This document shows, piece after piece, positions 8,383 through 16,332 of a stretch of 64,000 bases of DNA (positions within the stretch are counted from its first letter, which is position 1; each line of letters begins with the position of its first letter). The translations under genes and the position numbers were made by a program. This stretch comes from an uncultured Collinsella sp. (GTDB lineage: Bacteria > Actinomycetota > Coriobacteriia > Coriobacteriales > Coriobacteriaceae): positions 1 to 64,000 of the forward strand of contig UQLA01000009.1 in the NCBI GenBank assembly GCA_900541745.1, written 5' to 3'. The notes beneath the pieces were generated by a model that saw only the letters and a list, made by a program, of their open reading frames with translations, searched no databases and was not told the origin of the DNA.

Positions 8383-9486
8383 ATGTCCAAGCCGCGTCGT
8401 CGTAAGCAGAAAAAGCAGGTCAAGGCCGAGCTCAAGCTCAGGCAGTTTGCCGCTACCGAGCTTTCCGACCAGCTTGCCGCCCAACACTCCGCCGCCGACC
8501 TGCCGCGCTTTATGGTCGACACGGTCGCCGGCGCCTATGCCCCCACCGATGCCGAGCTCATGATCGAGGGCTTTGGCGCCACAGCCACACGCCCGGTCAC
8601 ACTGCGCGCCAACACGCTCAAGGCGACCGCCGAGGACATCGTTGCGGCGCTCGATGCCGCCGGCATCGCGCACCAAACCGTTACCTGGTATCCGGACGCC
8701 TTTATCCTGCCCGAGGCCCAGGTTTCCGATCTGTGGGATCTCGACATCTACCGCGACGGCAAAATCTACCTGCAGAGCCTGTCGTCCATGATGCCGCCTT
8801 TGGTGTTGGGCGCCCAGGCAGGCGAGGACATCCTGGACATGTGCGCGGCCCCCGGTGGCAAGACGACGCAGATCGCCGCCCTCACCCAGGGCCAGGCACA
8901 CCTCACCGCCTGTGAGATGAGCATTCCCCGCGCCGAAAAGCTCGAGTCCAACCTCCATCGCCAGGGTGCCAAAAACGTGCCCGTCATGCGCATCGACGCA
9001 CGCGAGCTCGATGAGTTCTTCCGCTTCGACCGCATCCTGCTCGACGCCCCCTGCACCGGCACGGGCACTGTCATCAGCGGCAACGAGAAAAGCCTGCGCG
9101 GCCTCACCGAGCAGTTGCTCGGCAAGTGCGCCCGCTCGCAGCGAGCACTTCTGGACCGCGCCATGGGTGCCCTCAAACCGGGCGGCACGCTCGTCTATTC
9201 CACCTGTTCGATCTTGCCGCAGGAAAACGAGGACGCCCTGCAAGAGGCCCTCGACAAGCACATGGACTGCGAGCTTATCCCCCTCGACGGCACGCCGAGC
9301 GAAAGCGAAGCGCACCGTGCCCAGGAAGCTGGCGAAGAGCCACGCATCGAGAGCAACACCCTCACCGAGGCCATCGCTGCCGGCCACGTCTCGTCCGTCG
9401 CCAACGGCCTGCCCGGCACGCTGACCATTCCGCCTAGCCGCGACTTTGAGGGCTTCTACATTGCCCTGATCCGAAAACGCAGCTAG
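8383..9486 (+). CDS. RsmB/RsmF-family RNA 5-methylcytosine methyltransferase
   Basis: This 367-residue enzyme belongs to the NOL1/NOP2/Sun family that methylates cytosine C5 in RNA, usually 16S rRNA, using S-adenosylmethionine. The lysine-rich N-terminus is followed by a small domain, then the SAM-binding motif CAAPGGKTT (154-162), the DAPCTGTG motif with Cys224, and YSTCSI with the catalytic Cys275. The C-terminus lacks the extra PUA-like domain of long RsmF proteins. The ATG at 8383 follows GGAAGGA. Which rRNA base is modified cannot be told from the sequence alone. Confidence 0.9.
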   Translation: MSKPRRRKQKKQVKAELKLRQFAATELSDQLAAQHSAADLPRFMVDTVAGAYAPTDAELMIEGFGATATRPVTLRANTLKATAEDIVAALDAAGIAHQTVTWYPDAFILPEAQVSDLWDLDIYRDGKIYLQSLSSMMPPLVLGAQAGEDILDMCAAPGGKTTQIAALTQGQAHLTACEMSIPRAEKLESNLHRQGAKNVPVMRIDARELDEFFRFDRILLDAPCTGTGTVISGNEKSLRGLTEQLLGKCARSQRALLDRAMGALKPGGTLVYSTCSILPQENEDALQEALDKHMDCELIPLDGTPSESEAHRAQEAGEEPRIESNTLTEAIAAGHVSSVANGLPGTLTIPPSRDFEGFYIALIRKRS

Positions 9487-9510
9487 CGCACGGATCCAAA
9501 ACTCAACAAG

Positions 9511-9681
9511 CTATTTCTGTGCGCGTTTGCCCTGCTGGTCGCGATGCTGTTTAAGCATCGCGCGCTCCCTGCGCTCGGCCCTTTTGCCCTTAATGGCCGT
9601 GACCACAAAGTAGATGACCGCGGCGGCAACGATTGCGCCCACACACAGGCCAATCGAGCCCAACATTGCCGAAAATTCCAT
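9511..9681 (-). CDS. Small single-pass membrane protein (56 aa)
   Basis: A short gene on the minus strand between two plus-strand genes. The product starts MEFSAMLGSIGLCVGAIVAA, continues as one membrane segment to about residue 29, and ends in a strongly basic tail (KGKRAERRER ... QGKRAQK), giving an N-out, C-in topology by the positive-inside rule. AGAGGTGA precedes the ATG at 9681 at a usable spacing. I do not recognise the family. Similar tiny basic membrane proteins are common and easily missed by gene finders. Confidence 0.65.
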   Translation of the reverse strand: MEFSAMLGSIGLCVGAIVAAAVIYFVVTAIKGKRAERRERAMLKQHRDQQGKRAQK

Positions 9682-9872
9682 ACCGCGTCACCTCTCTTTT
9701 AAACGGGACTTTCAAGATAGCACCTCGATCCCCGCCACCACAGCTCCTTCACGTTCGCCTGCCCTTCGGTCTAACGGATGGCGCGGCGGGGAAAAATCAA
9801 CTCGTCAAACGATTTAGCATTCGCAATTCCGGCTGCATCGTGCCGGCCGTCGTCACACAGAATCGAGTCTCC

Positions 9873-10964
9873 ATGGACACCCTCAACGACCTAAACGAGC
9901 GCGTCGACGCCTTTGTCGGCACCAGTTCCTTCGACGCGCCTGCCGCGACTAACGACCAGGCTCCCATCGATGTACCCGCCGAGGTTCACGAGGACATCGT
10001 CGCCTCGGTCGATTTCTCCGAGGTCGAGCTCGCAGACGAGTTCACCGAGCCCCAAGTAGCCGTCACGCCCAACGGTCTACTCCCTATGGAGCCCCTGCCC
10101 ATCGACGGGCGCCTGCGCAAGGCGGCCCTTCGCATGCCCGACGAGATCGAGGAGGCCAGCGGCTTTACGCTCTTCGGCCGCCGCATCAAGTCGCTCATCT
10201 ACACCACCGATGTCGCGGTTATCCGCAACTCCAACGCCGATGCCGTCTTTGCCGTTTACCCCTTCACGCCACAGCCTGCCATTACGCAGGCACTGTTGAC
10301 CGTCGCCGAGTGCCCGGTCTTTGTAGGCGTGGGCGGCGGAACTACGACCGGTAAGCGCTCCGTGCAGATGGCAGCCGTCTCCGAGATGCAGGGCGCGGCG
10401 GGCTGCGTGGTCAACTCCCCCGCTACTGCCGAGATGGTCGAGCACATCACCAACATCGCCGACGTCCCCGTCATCGCCACGGTCGTTCGCTGCGACGACG
10501 ATGCCCACGCCAAGGTGCGCGCTGGAGCCAAGATTCTCAACATCGCCGCCGGCAAGAACACGCCCCAGGTCCTACGCGAGCTGCGCGAGCACTATCCCAA
10601 CCTGCCGCTCATCGCGCCGGGCGGCAAGACGCCCGAGAGCATCCGTGAAACCATCGCCGCCGGCGCCAACGCCATCATCTGGACGCCGCCTTCGGCCCAG
10701 CAGCTACAGACCGACATGATGCAGCGTTATCGCAAGATGAAGGAAGACGCCACACCTGTCATCTCGCGCGACGATGTGCCCATTATCGACCAGGTCGCCG
10801 CCGCCGAAGTCAGCCAGGTCGAGAACATGAATCCCGACGTGCCGATTCCCGACGAAGTCATCGAGCGCGTCGCTTCGATCCACGAGCGCGTCGAGGAGCA
10901 TCGCGCCAATCGCGGCCTCAAGCCGTCACTGCACGGCTTTTTCTCCCGCGGAAAGAAACGCTAG
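9873..10964 (+). CDS. TIM-barrel-like protein of unknown function
   Basis: This 363-residue protein has a roughly 70-residue acidic, probably disordered start followed by an alternating beta/alpha region. Successive strand-end motifs such as FVGVGGGTTTGKRS, GCVVNSPATAEM, VIATVV, ILNIAAGKN, LIAPGGKTPESI and AIIWTPPS resemble phosphate-binding loops of a TIM barrel of the aldolase or phosphoribosyl type. I cannot assign a reaction. The start is uncertain: the ATG at 9873 has only a weak Shine-Dalgarno, but the upstream frame has no better choice and its translation is not protein-like. Confidence 0.6.
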   Translation: MDTLNDLNERVDAFVGTSSFDAPAATNDQAPIDVPAEVHEDIVASVDFSEVELADEFTEPQVAVTPNGLLPMEPLPIDGRLRKAALRMPDEIEEASGFTLFGRRIKSLIYTTDVAVIRNSNADAVFAVYPFTPQPAITQALLTVAECPVFVGVGGGTTTGKRSVQMAAVSEMQGAAGCVVNSPATAEMVEHITNIADVPVIATVVRCDDDAHAKVRAGAKILNIAAGKNTPQVLRELREHYPNLPLIAPGGKTPESIRETIAAGANAIIWTPPSAQQLQTDMMQRYRKMKEDATPVISRDDVPIIDQVAAAEVSQVENMNPDVPIPDEVIERVASIHERVEEHRANRGLKPSLHGFFSRGKKR

Positions 10965-10975
10965 CAAAACATCTT

Positions 10976-11012
10976 GGCCCGCCCCACAAACGTGAGACGG
11001 GCCGTTTTCGTT
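10976..11012 (+). terminator. Rho-independent terminator
   Basis: A GGCCCG/CGGGCC stem (10976-10981 with 10998-11003) followed by GTTTTCGTTT lies just after the stop codon of the TIM-barrel-like gene. Confidence 0.6.
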
Positions 11013-11044
11013 TGAGCAATCATGCAGCAACGTGATGGGGCAAA

Positions 11045-11935
11045 TTAATCCACACGCTTGTCGCCCATAAAGAAGAGCGCCACCGTACCAGGTCCGGTGT
11101 GCGAACCAATCAGAGTACCGATGTCATTGATCTCAATCTTACCTTTAAGCTGCGGAACCTGTTCCTCAATCAGCGCCGCAACTGCCTCGGCATCCTCGCG
11201 GCACGCCGACTGCGACATGATGCACTTACCCGAATAATCCGGACCGTCCTGCACGTGTGCCACCATGGTCTTAGCCATCTCGGAAATCGCTCGCTTCTTG
11301 GTGCGAATCTTCTCACGCGGCGACAGCTTGCCTTCGCAATCGACCGTCATAAGCGGGCAAATCTTGAGCGCCGTGCCGATGATCGCGCTCGCGGCCGAAA
11401 TGCGACCGCCGCGCAGGTAGCTCGACAGATCGGTCGAGAAGAACCAGTGGTGCAGGTTGAGTTTATGCTCCTCAATCCAAGCGGCCGTCTCGTCGAGCGA
11501 AGCGCCGCTATCGCGCATGTCGGCGGCATATTCCAGCAATAGGCCAAAGCCCGAAGACGCCGCCAGCGAATCGATGACGCGCACCTTGCCGCCCTGAGGA
11601 TAGCGATCCGCGAGCATCTGCGCCGCAACGCAGGCCGATCCATACGTGCCCGAAATACCCGACGACAACGTCAGGTGCAGCACGTCTTTACCCTCGGCAA
11701 CAAACGGCTCCCAAAACTCCTCGTACTCACCCACGCTCACCTGAGACGTCTTGGGCATGGCGCCCGCGGCAATCTGGGCAAAAAACTCGTCCGGCGTAAT
11801 CGACTGATACAGGTCGTCCGTATAGACAACATCGTCGATCTCGTAATGAAAACACACGACAGGGATATTGCGCGACGCGAAGAACTCACGGGTTCGGTCG
11901 GCGGCGGATTCACAGGTCAGGACAAAATCACTCAT
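11045..11935 (-). CDS. DegV-family fatty-acid-binding protein
   Basis: DegV (FakB-like) proteins bind a fatty acid and, with a FakA kinase, allow its phosphorylation for lipid synthesis in the cytoplasm. The 296-residue product has the family length. PKTSQ at 61-65 and SSGISGTY at 91-98 are the conserved lipid-carboxylate-contacting loops, and a C-terminal GSHTGPGT motif is typical. AAGGAG precedes the ATG at 11935. No fakA-like gene is in the window. The ligand is unknown. Confidence 0.9.
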   Translation of the reverse strand: MSDFVLTCESAADRTREFFASRNIPVVCFHYEIDDVVYTDDLYQSITPDEFFAQIAAGAMPKTSQVSVGEYEEFWEPFVAEGKDVLHLTLSSGISGTYGSACVAAQMLADRYPQGGKVRVIDSLAASSGFGLLLEYAADMRDSGASLDETAAWIEEHKLNLHHWFFSTDLSSYLRGGRISAASAIIGTALKICPLMTVDCEGKLSPREKIRTKKRAISEMAKTMVAHVQDGPDYSGKCIMSQSACREDAEAVAALIEEQVPQLKGKIEINDIGTLIGSHTGPGTVALFFMGDKRVD

Positions 11936-11952
11936 ATGAGGCTCCTTAAGTA

Positions 11953-11978
11953 TTGCTGCGCAAATTATTGCACAGCAA
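11953..11978. promoter_or_regulatory. Palindrome in degV leader
   Basis: TTGCTGCGCAA and TTGCACAGCAA form an inverted repeat with 10 of 11 positions matched, 18 bp upstream of the DegV start. It could be an operator or a leader hairpin. The rest of the AT-rich 11936-12255 divergent region probably holds promoters for both genes, but I see no convincing -35/-10 pair. Confidence 0.35.
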
Positions 11979-12198
11979 GCCTAAATACGATACAAACGTC
12001 CACTATTTACCAATTCGAACCAAAAATAGCGAACATCTTTACCACCATCGTCTCCACCGACCCCACGCATAAATATCTGAGAAAACACCCTCTGTCGTCT
12101 CCACCCAACCGACACATCAACCTCAACTAAATCGATTTACCAAACCGTTCAGCCGACAATTCAGCCGCCGGCGCAAAATCGAAACAAAGCCGGCGCAT

Positions 12199-12228
12199 AC
12201 TGATAAACGTTTGACGCTGTTTATCAGT
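12199..12228. promoter_or_regulatory. Palindrome upstream of class III FBPase gene
   Basis: ACTGATAAAC and GTTTATCAGT form a perfect 10-bp inverted repeat with a 10-base spacer, followed by TTT and ending 27 bp before the start codon. It could be a dimeric repressor site or an attenuator hairpin. Confidence 0.45.
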
Positions 12229-12255
12229 TTTACCAACCATATCGGAAGGTGTTTC

Positions 12256-14172
12256 ATGGTCGCATTCGATCGCAACCCGCAAGACTTTAAGTATCTGCGT
12301 CTGCTGTCGAGACAATTTCCCACCGAGCAATCCGCGTTTACCGAGATTATCAATCTCTCGGCCATTCTCAACCTGCCCAAAGGCACCGAGCATTTTATGA
12401 GCGACGTGCACGGCGAGTACGAAGCCTTTATGCACATCCTCAACAACTGCTCGGGCGTCGTGCGCGAACATGTCGACGAGATCTTTGGCGACACGCTCTC
12501 CTTTGACGAAAAGGGCGAGCTGTGCACGCTCATCTACTACCCGCGCGAGAAGATCGAGCTGGTCCGCAGCCGGCGCGAGGACTCCCCCACCTGGTACAAG
12601 ACAATGCTCGACCAGCTCATCATGGTTGCCCGCTCGCTTTCGAGCCGCTATACGCGCTCCAAGGTGCGTAAGGCCATCCCGCGCGATTACGCCTACATCA
12701 TCGACGAGTTGCTGCACACGCATCCGGACGAGCACAACTATCGTGTGCGTTATCACGAGCGCATCGTGGAGTCCATCCTAGAGACCGCCAGCGCCGACGA
12801 CTTTATCGAGTCGCTCGCCTCGCTCATCAAGCGCCTGGCCGTCGACCACCTGCACCTGGTGGGTGATATCTTCGACCGTGGCGGCGGCGCTGCCAAGATT
12901 ATGGACCGTCTGCTCACCTACCATTCGCTCGACATTCAGTGGGGCAACCACGACCTGCTGTGGATGGGCGCTGCGGCCGGTGAGCCCGCCTGCATCGCCA
13001 CCGTGCTGCGCAACAACCTACGCTACGACAATTACGAGATCCTCGAGAACGACTACGGCATCTCGCTGCGCGAGCTCGTCGCCTTTGCCGATGCCACCTA
13101 CACCGCCGGTGAGTCCATCACCCCGCTGATCAAGGCCATCAACGTGCTGCTCTTTAAACTCGAGGGCCAGATCATCCAGCGCCACCCCGAGTTCGACATG
13201 ACCGACCGTCTGCTGCTCGACAAAATCGGCCACGACACCGGCACGGTCACGCTCGCCGACGGCAGCGTGTGGCCGCTCACGACCAACGACTTCCCCACCG
13301 TCGACCCGACGGACCCCTACACGCTCACGCCCCAGGAGCAACATATCATCGACAAGCTCGTGTCCGAGTTTGTCACCGCCGATCACCTGCATCGCCATAT
13401 CGATTTCCTCTACACCCACGGCTCGATGTACAAGGTCACCAACGGCAACCTGCTGTTCCATGGCTGCGTGCCGCTCAACGAGGATGGTACCTTTAGCAGC
13501 ATGAACTGCCTGGGCACCTGGCACGCAGGCCGCGATTATCTCGATTTTTGCGACCGTATCGCCCGCCGCGCCTGGCGCGTGGGCGACCGCGACGCCCTCG
13601 ACTGGATGTGGTACCTGTGGATCGGCTTTAACTCACCCGCGAGCGGTCGCCTGGTGCGTACCTTTGAGCGCGCCTATATCGCCAATAAGAGCACCTGGGT
13701 CGAGCCGATGGACCCGTACTTCACGCTTACCAAGTCGCCCTCTGTCTGCGACGACATCATGCGCGAGTTCGGCGTTGCCCCCATGGCATGTTCGCCGACC
13801 GGCCACATCATCAACGGCCACACACCCGTTAAAACCACCAAGGGCGAGCAGCCCATCCGCGCCGAGGGCAAGCTGCTGGTCATCGATGGCGGCTTCTGCC
13901 GCGCCTACCATCCCAAGACGGGCATTGCCGGATACACGCTTATCTCCAGCTCGCGCGGATGTCGCCTTAAGTCGCACCAAGCCTTTACCACGGTTGCCGA
14001 GGCACTTACCCGCAACGTGGACATCGAGAGCGAGACCAACCGTTTTGACCAGGCCGACCGTCGCCGCATGGTGAGCGACACCGATACCGGTGCTAAGATT
14101 CGCAGCCAGATCCAGGACCTACGCCAACTGCTCGATGCATATAGAAACGGTGCTATCGAGGAGCGCGCCTAG
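12256..14172 (+). CDS. fbp: Fructose-1,6-bisphosphatase, class III
   Basis: Class III FBPase hydrolyses fructose 1,6-bisphosphate to fructose 6-phosphate in gluconeogenesis. At 638 residues it matches the roughly 640-670 of the family. Calcineurin-like metallophosphatase motifs are present: SDVHGE at 49-54, GDIFDRG near 206-212 and GNHD near 229-232, with a later NGHTP that supplies a metal-ligand His. The ATG at 12256 follows GGAAGG at a good distance; longer in-frame starts lack this. A palindrome just upstream suggests regulation. Confidence 0.95.
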   Translation: MVAFDRNPQDFKYLRLLSRQFPTEQSAFTEIINLSAILNLPKGTEHFMSDVHGEYEAFMHILNNCSGVVREHVDEIFGDTLSFDEKGELCTLIYYPREKIELVRSRREDSPTWYKTMLDQLIMVARSLSSRYTRSKVRKAIPRDYAYIIDELLHTHPDEHNYRVRYHERIVESILETASADDFIESLASLIKRLAVDHLHLVGDIFDRGGGAAKIMDRLLTYHSLDIQWGNHDLLWMGAAAGEPACIATVLRNNLRYDNYEILENDYGISLRELVAFADATYTAGESITPLIKAINVLLFKLEGQIIQRHPEFDMTDRLLLDKIGHDTGTVTLADGSVWPLTTNDFPTVDPTDPYTLTPQEQHIIDKLVSEFVTADHLHRHIDFLYTHGSMYKVTNGNLLFHGCVPLNEDGTFSSMNCLGTWHAGRDYLDFCDRIARRAWRVGDRDALDWMWYLWIGFNSPASGRLVRTFERAYIANKSTWVEPMDPYFTLTKSPSVCDDIMREFGVAPMACSPTGHIINGHTPVKTTKGEQPIRAEGKLLVIDGGFCRAYHPKTGIAGYTLISSSRGCRLKSHQAFTTVAEALTRNVDIESETNRFDQADRRRMVSDTDTGAKIRSQIQDLRQLLDAYRNGAIEERA

Positions 14173-14250
14173 CTCCACCCGTGGGGATTGGCTAAACTTG
14201 CTGAGTTCGTCATCCCCACGGCGCTATGGCGCCACCCTAAGGCAGGTACC

Positions 14251-14646
14251 ATGCAAAAGCTCCTTGCGCAGATCATGAAGTTTGGCGTCGTCGGCGTCGT
14301 CGCCACGGTCATCGACTTTGGCATCATGAATCTGCTCCACTACGGTCTGGGCCTTAACATCCTGATCGCCAATACCAGCGGCTTTATCGTCTCGCTCATC
14401 TTTAACTACGTCGCGAGCATGAAGTACGTGTTTGCGCACAAGGAGGGCATGAGCCGCCGCCGCGAGTTCATCATCTTTGTCGTGCTGTCCGTGATCGGCT
14501 TGGCTCTCAACGACGGTATCGTGCTGGCCCTCAACGCCGGCCTGGGGCTCGAGGCCAATATCGCCAAGATTTGCGCCACCGCGCTTGTTATGGTCTACAA
14601 CTTTGTGACCCGAAAGATCTTCCTGGAGGGCGACGAGACCAAGTAG
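14251..14646 (+). CDS. GtrA-family membrane protein (first of two)
   Basis: GtrA-like proteins have four transmembrane helices and are thought to help move polyprenyl-linked sugars across the membrane for cell-surface glycosylation. This 131-residue protein shows the family hallmarks FGVVGVVATVIDFGIMNLL near its start and NYVASMKYVFAHKEG in the middle. AAGGCAGG lies before the ATG at 14251. A paralogue follows at 14866. No glycosyltransferase is adjacent. Confidence 0.85.
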   Translation: MQKLLAQIMKFGVVGVVATVIDFGIMNLLHYGLGLNILIANTSGFIVSLIFNYVASMKYVFAHKEGMSRRREFIIFVVLSVIGLALNDGIVLALNAGLGLEANIAKICATALVMVYNFVTRKIFLEGDETK

Positions 14647-14654
14647 CCTGGCCT

Positions 14655-14714
14655 CCCCGTTGCACTACGGGGCCCACGGACGACGCGCGTCGAGTGCTGC
14701 GTTGTTCGTGGGCC
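14655..14714 (+). terminator. Two hairpins between the gtrA paralogues
   Basis: A small CCCCGT/ACGGGG hairpin (14655-14672) is followed directly by an 11-bp stem (14671-14681 with 14704-14714) containing one G-T pair. They overlap by two bases, so they may compete. No U-tract follows; a pause or stability role is as likely as termination. Confidence 0.35.
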
Positions 14715-14865
14715 TTGCTCGTTTACGGAAGGATTTACAACGTTTGCGGATTGTCTCTTGCAAATTTGGCGAGTTCGTATAGTTCTTGGCAAAGCCCTTA
14801 CGTTTCCCTTGCAAAAGCTCTAAAGTATCCTCTGCTCGATTCATCAACGCATTGGATGTGATTAC

Positions 14866-15273
14866 GTGCGCAAGGCACTGGCACAACCTCATACTAAGCA
14901 ATTCCTCAAGTTCGCTGTCGTGGGTCTCATCTCCTTTGGCATCGACTGGGGCATGCTCATTGCGCTCGTCGAGCTGTTCCATCTCGACTTTTTGATGAGC
15001 ACCACGATCTCGTTTATCACGTCCGTCGTGGTCAACTACTGGCTCAGCATGAAGTACGTGTTCGACCATCGCGAGGGCATGAGCCGCAAGCGCGAGTTCA
15101 CGATCTTCACCATCCTGTCGGTGATTGGCCTGGGTCTCAACGACCTGTACATGTTTGTGGGCGTCACGTTTTTGAGCATCGGCTACCAGGCCATGAAGGC
15201 CATCGCCACGTTCCTGGTCACCTGGTACAACTACTTTAGCCGCCGCTTCTTCCTCGAAGGCGCACAGTCGTAG
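14866..15273 (+). CDS. GtrA-family membrane protein (second of two)
   Basis: This 135-residue paralogue of the upstream gene has the same four-helix layout and shared blocks (SMKYVF, HREGMSRKREF, FLEG near the end), which points to tandem duplication followed by divergence. The best start is GTG at 14866; an ATG 11 bases upstream is closed by an immediate stop. A strong terminator follows at 15301. Confidence 0.85.
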   Translation: MRKALAQPHTKQFLKFAVVGLISFGIDWGMLIALVELFHLDFLMSTTISFITSVVVNYWLSMKYVFDHREGMSRKREFTIFTILSVIGLGLNDLYMFVGVTFLSIGYQAMKAIATFLVTWYNYFSRRFFLEGAQS

Positions 15274-15300
15274 TTTGTTCGACATTTGCTTGAATGTATA

Positions 15301-15333
15301 ACCGGTTGGAATTCTCGTTCCAACCGGTTTTTT
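15301..15333 (+). terminator. Rho-independent terminator
   Basis: A perfect 11-bp stem (15301-15311 with 15318-15328) is followed by six T residues, 27 bp after the second gtrA gene. Confidence 0.92.
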
Positions 15334-15372
15334 GTTTGCCGAGAGACCCGGCGACCCAGTCCTCTACGCATG

Positions 15373-15412
15373 AAAAACGGGCGGCCCGGATGTTTGTCCG
15401 AACCGCCCGTTT
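15373..15412 (-). terminator. Rho-independent terminator for the DUF4430 operon
   Basis: A 10-bp GC-rich stem (15375-15384 with 15403-15412) read on the minus strand ends in a run of T, 20 bp beyond the stop of the small DUF4430 gene. Confidence 0.85.
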
Positions 15413-15432
15413 GGCGCGTTATGTCGAGGTAT

Positions 15433-16332
15433 CTAGCCCGTTACGTAATACCAGACTACGCTGTCGCCGTTAGATAGGACGTAGTTGCTGCACGCCGTGT
15501 TGGGCGCCACACCGTTAACGGAGTACATCCAGCCGCTCGTGCCACCATGCTCCTTCTCGGCCAAACCGCCGATAGCGGCGACATACGTGCCGTACGACGA
15601 GCCATGCGCGTTGACAGAAAGGCCCAGCGCGCACAGGGCATCGTAAACGGTGGCGCCTTCGTTAAAGGTAAAGGTGCCGCCAGAAGACACAGGATTGCCC
15701 ACGGCGCTCGATGTGACCGACACCGTCACCGTAACGTAACCAGGCTGCTGCGAGCCGCTCTGGTTGCCCGTAGAGGCGCTGCCGCCGTTGGACGCAGAGC
15801 CACCGCCGGTCGCCGAGCCAGCGCTCGAAGAAGAGCCGTCAGAAGAACTCGATCCACCGGCGGATTCGGAGCCATGTCCGGCAGACGCGTTGCTGGACTT
15901 CTTGCCGTCCTTGCCTTCGGACTTCTTCTCCTTCGAATCCTTTTTTGAGTCCTTGTCCGAGGATTCGGAAGCGTCCTTGGAATCCGATTCATTCGAGTCC
16001 TTGGACTCGGAGCCCACAGCGTCAGAAGACGAGGAGCCCGCTGCCTCCGTCTTGCGAGAGGCGGTAGAATCAGAGTCGGCAACGCTCTCCCCCGCGACGG
16101 TCTGCACGATCCAGTCGATGGACCATGCGCCGCTGGAAGAAGGCCGGACAAAGCCTAGCGACACCACGATCAGTACGATGCAGGCAGCCGTCAACGCACC
16201 GACGAGCGCCTTGCGCCGAGGGGCGGACGCCGCCGAAGCGGCGCCCTTTCGCTTAGTATCGTCAAGCTGGATGAACGACGAGTCAGGTTGCTTGGAGTCG
16301 GCGTCCTGAGGTTTATTGGACACAGCCCTCAC
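15433..16332 (-). CDS. Membrane-anchored DUF4430 protein
   Basis: This protein of about 299 residues has a short basic cytoplasmic start, one membrane segment near residues 42-62 (ALVGALTAACIVLIVVSLGF), a long Ser/Asp/Lys/Gly-rich linker, and a C-terminal DUF4430 domain (about 198-299) with SGWMYSVNGVAPN and NGDSVVWYYV, the hallmarks of the transcobalamin-like C-terminal fold. It would display a ligand-binding domain outside the cell. The upstream stop TAG is followed at once by GTG at 16332; another GTG three codons later has a better-placed AGGTGAGG, so the exact start is uncertain. It is translationally coupled to the giant surface protein and should share its B12 riboswitch. Confidence 0.85.
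   Translation of the reverse strand: MRAVSNKPQDADSKQPDSSFIQLDDTKRKGAASAASAPRRKALVGALTAACIVLIVVSLGFVRPSSSGAWSIDWIVQTVAGESVADSDSTASRKTEAAGSSSSDAVGSESKDSNESDSKDASESSDKDSKKDSKEKKSEGKDGKKSSNASAGHGSESAGGSSSSDGSSSSAGSATGGGSASNGGSASTGNQSGSQQPGYVTVTVSVTSSAVGNPVSSGGTFTFNEGATVYDALCALGLSVNAHGSSYGTYVAAIGGLAEKEHGGTSGWMYSVNGVAPNTACSNYVLSNGDSVVWYYVTG

Noticed and set aside
14655..14865. Possible tRNA or small RNA between the gtrA genes
   Set aside because: Two hairpins are present but no cloverleaf, no TTCGANNC arm and no CCA-type end fits; I found no tRNA anywhere in the window.
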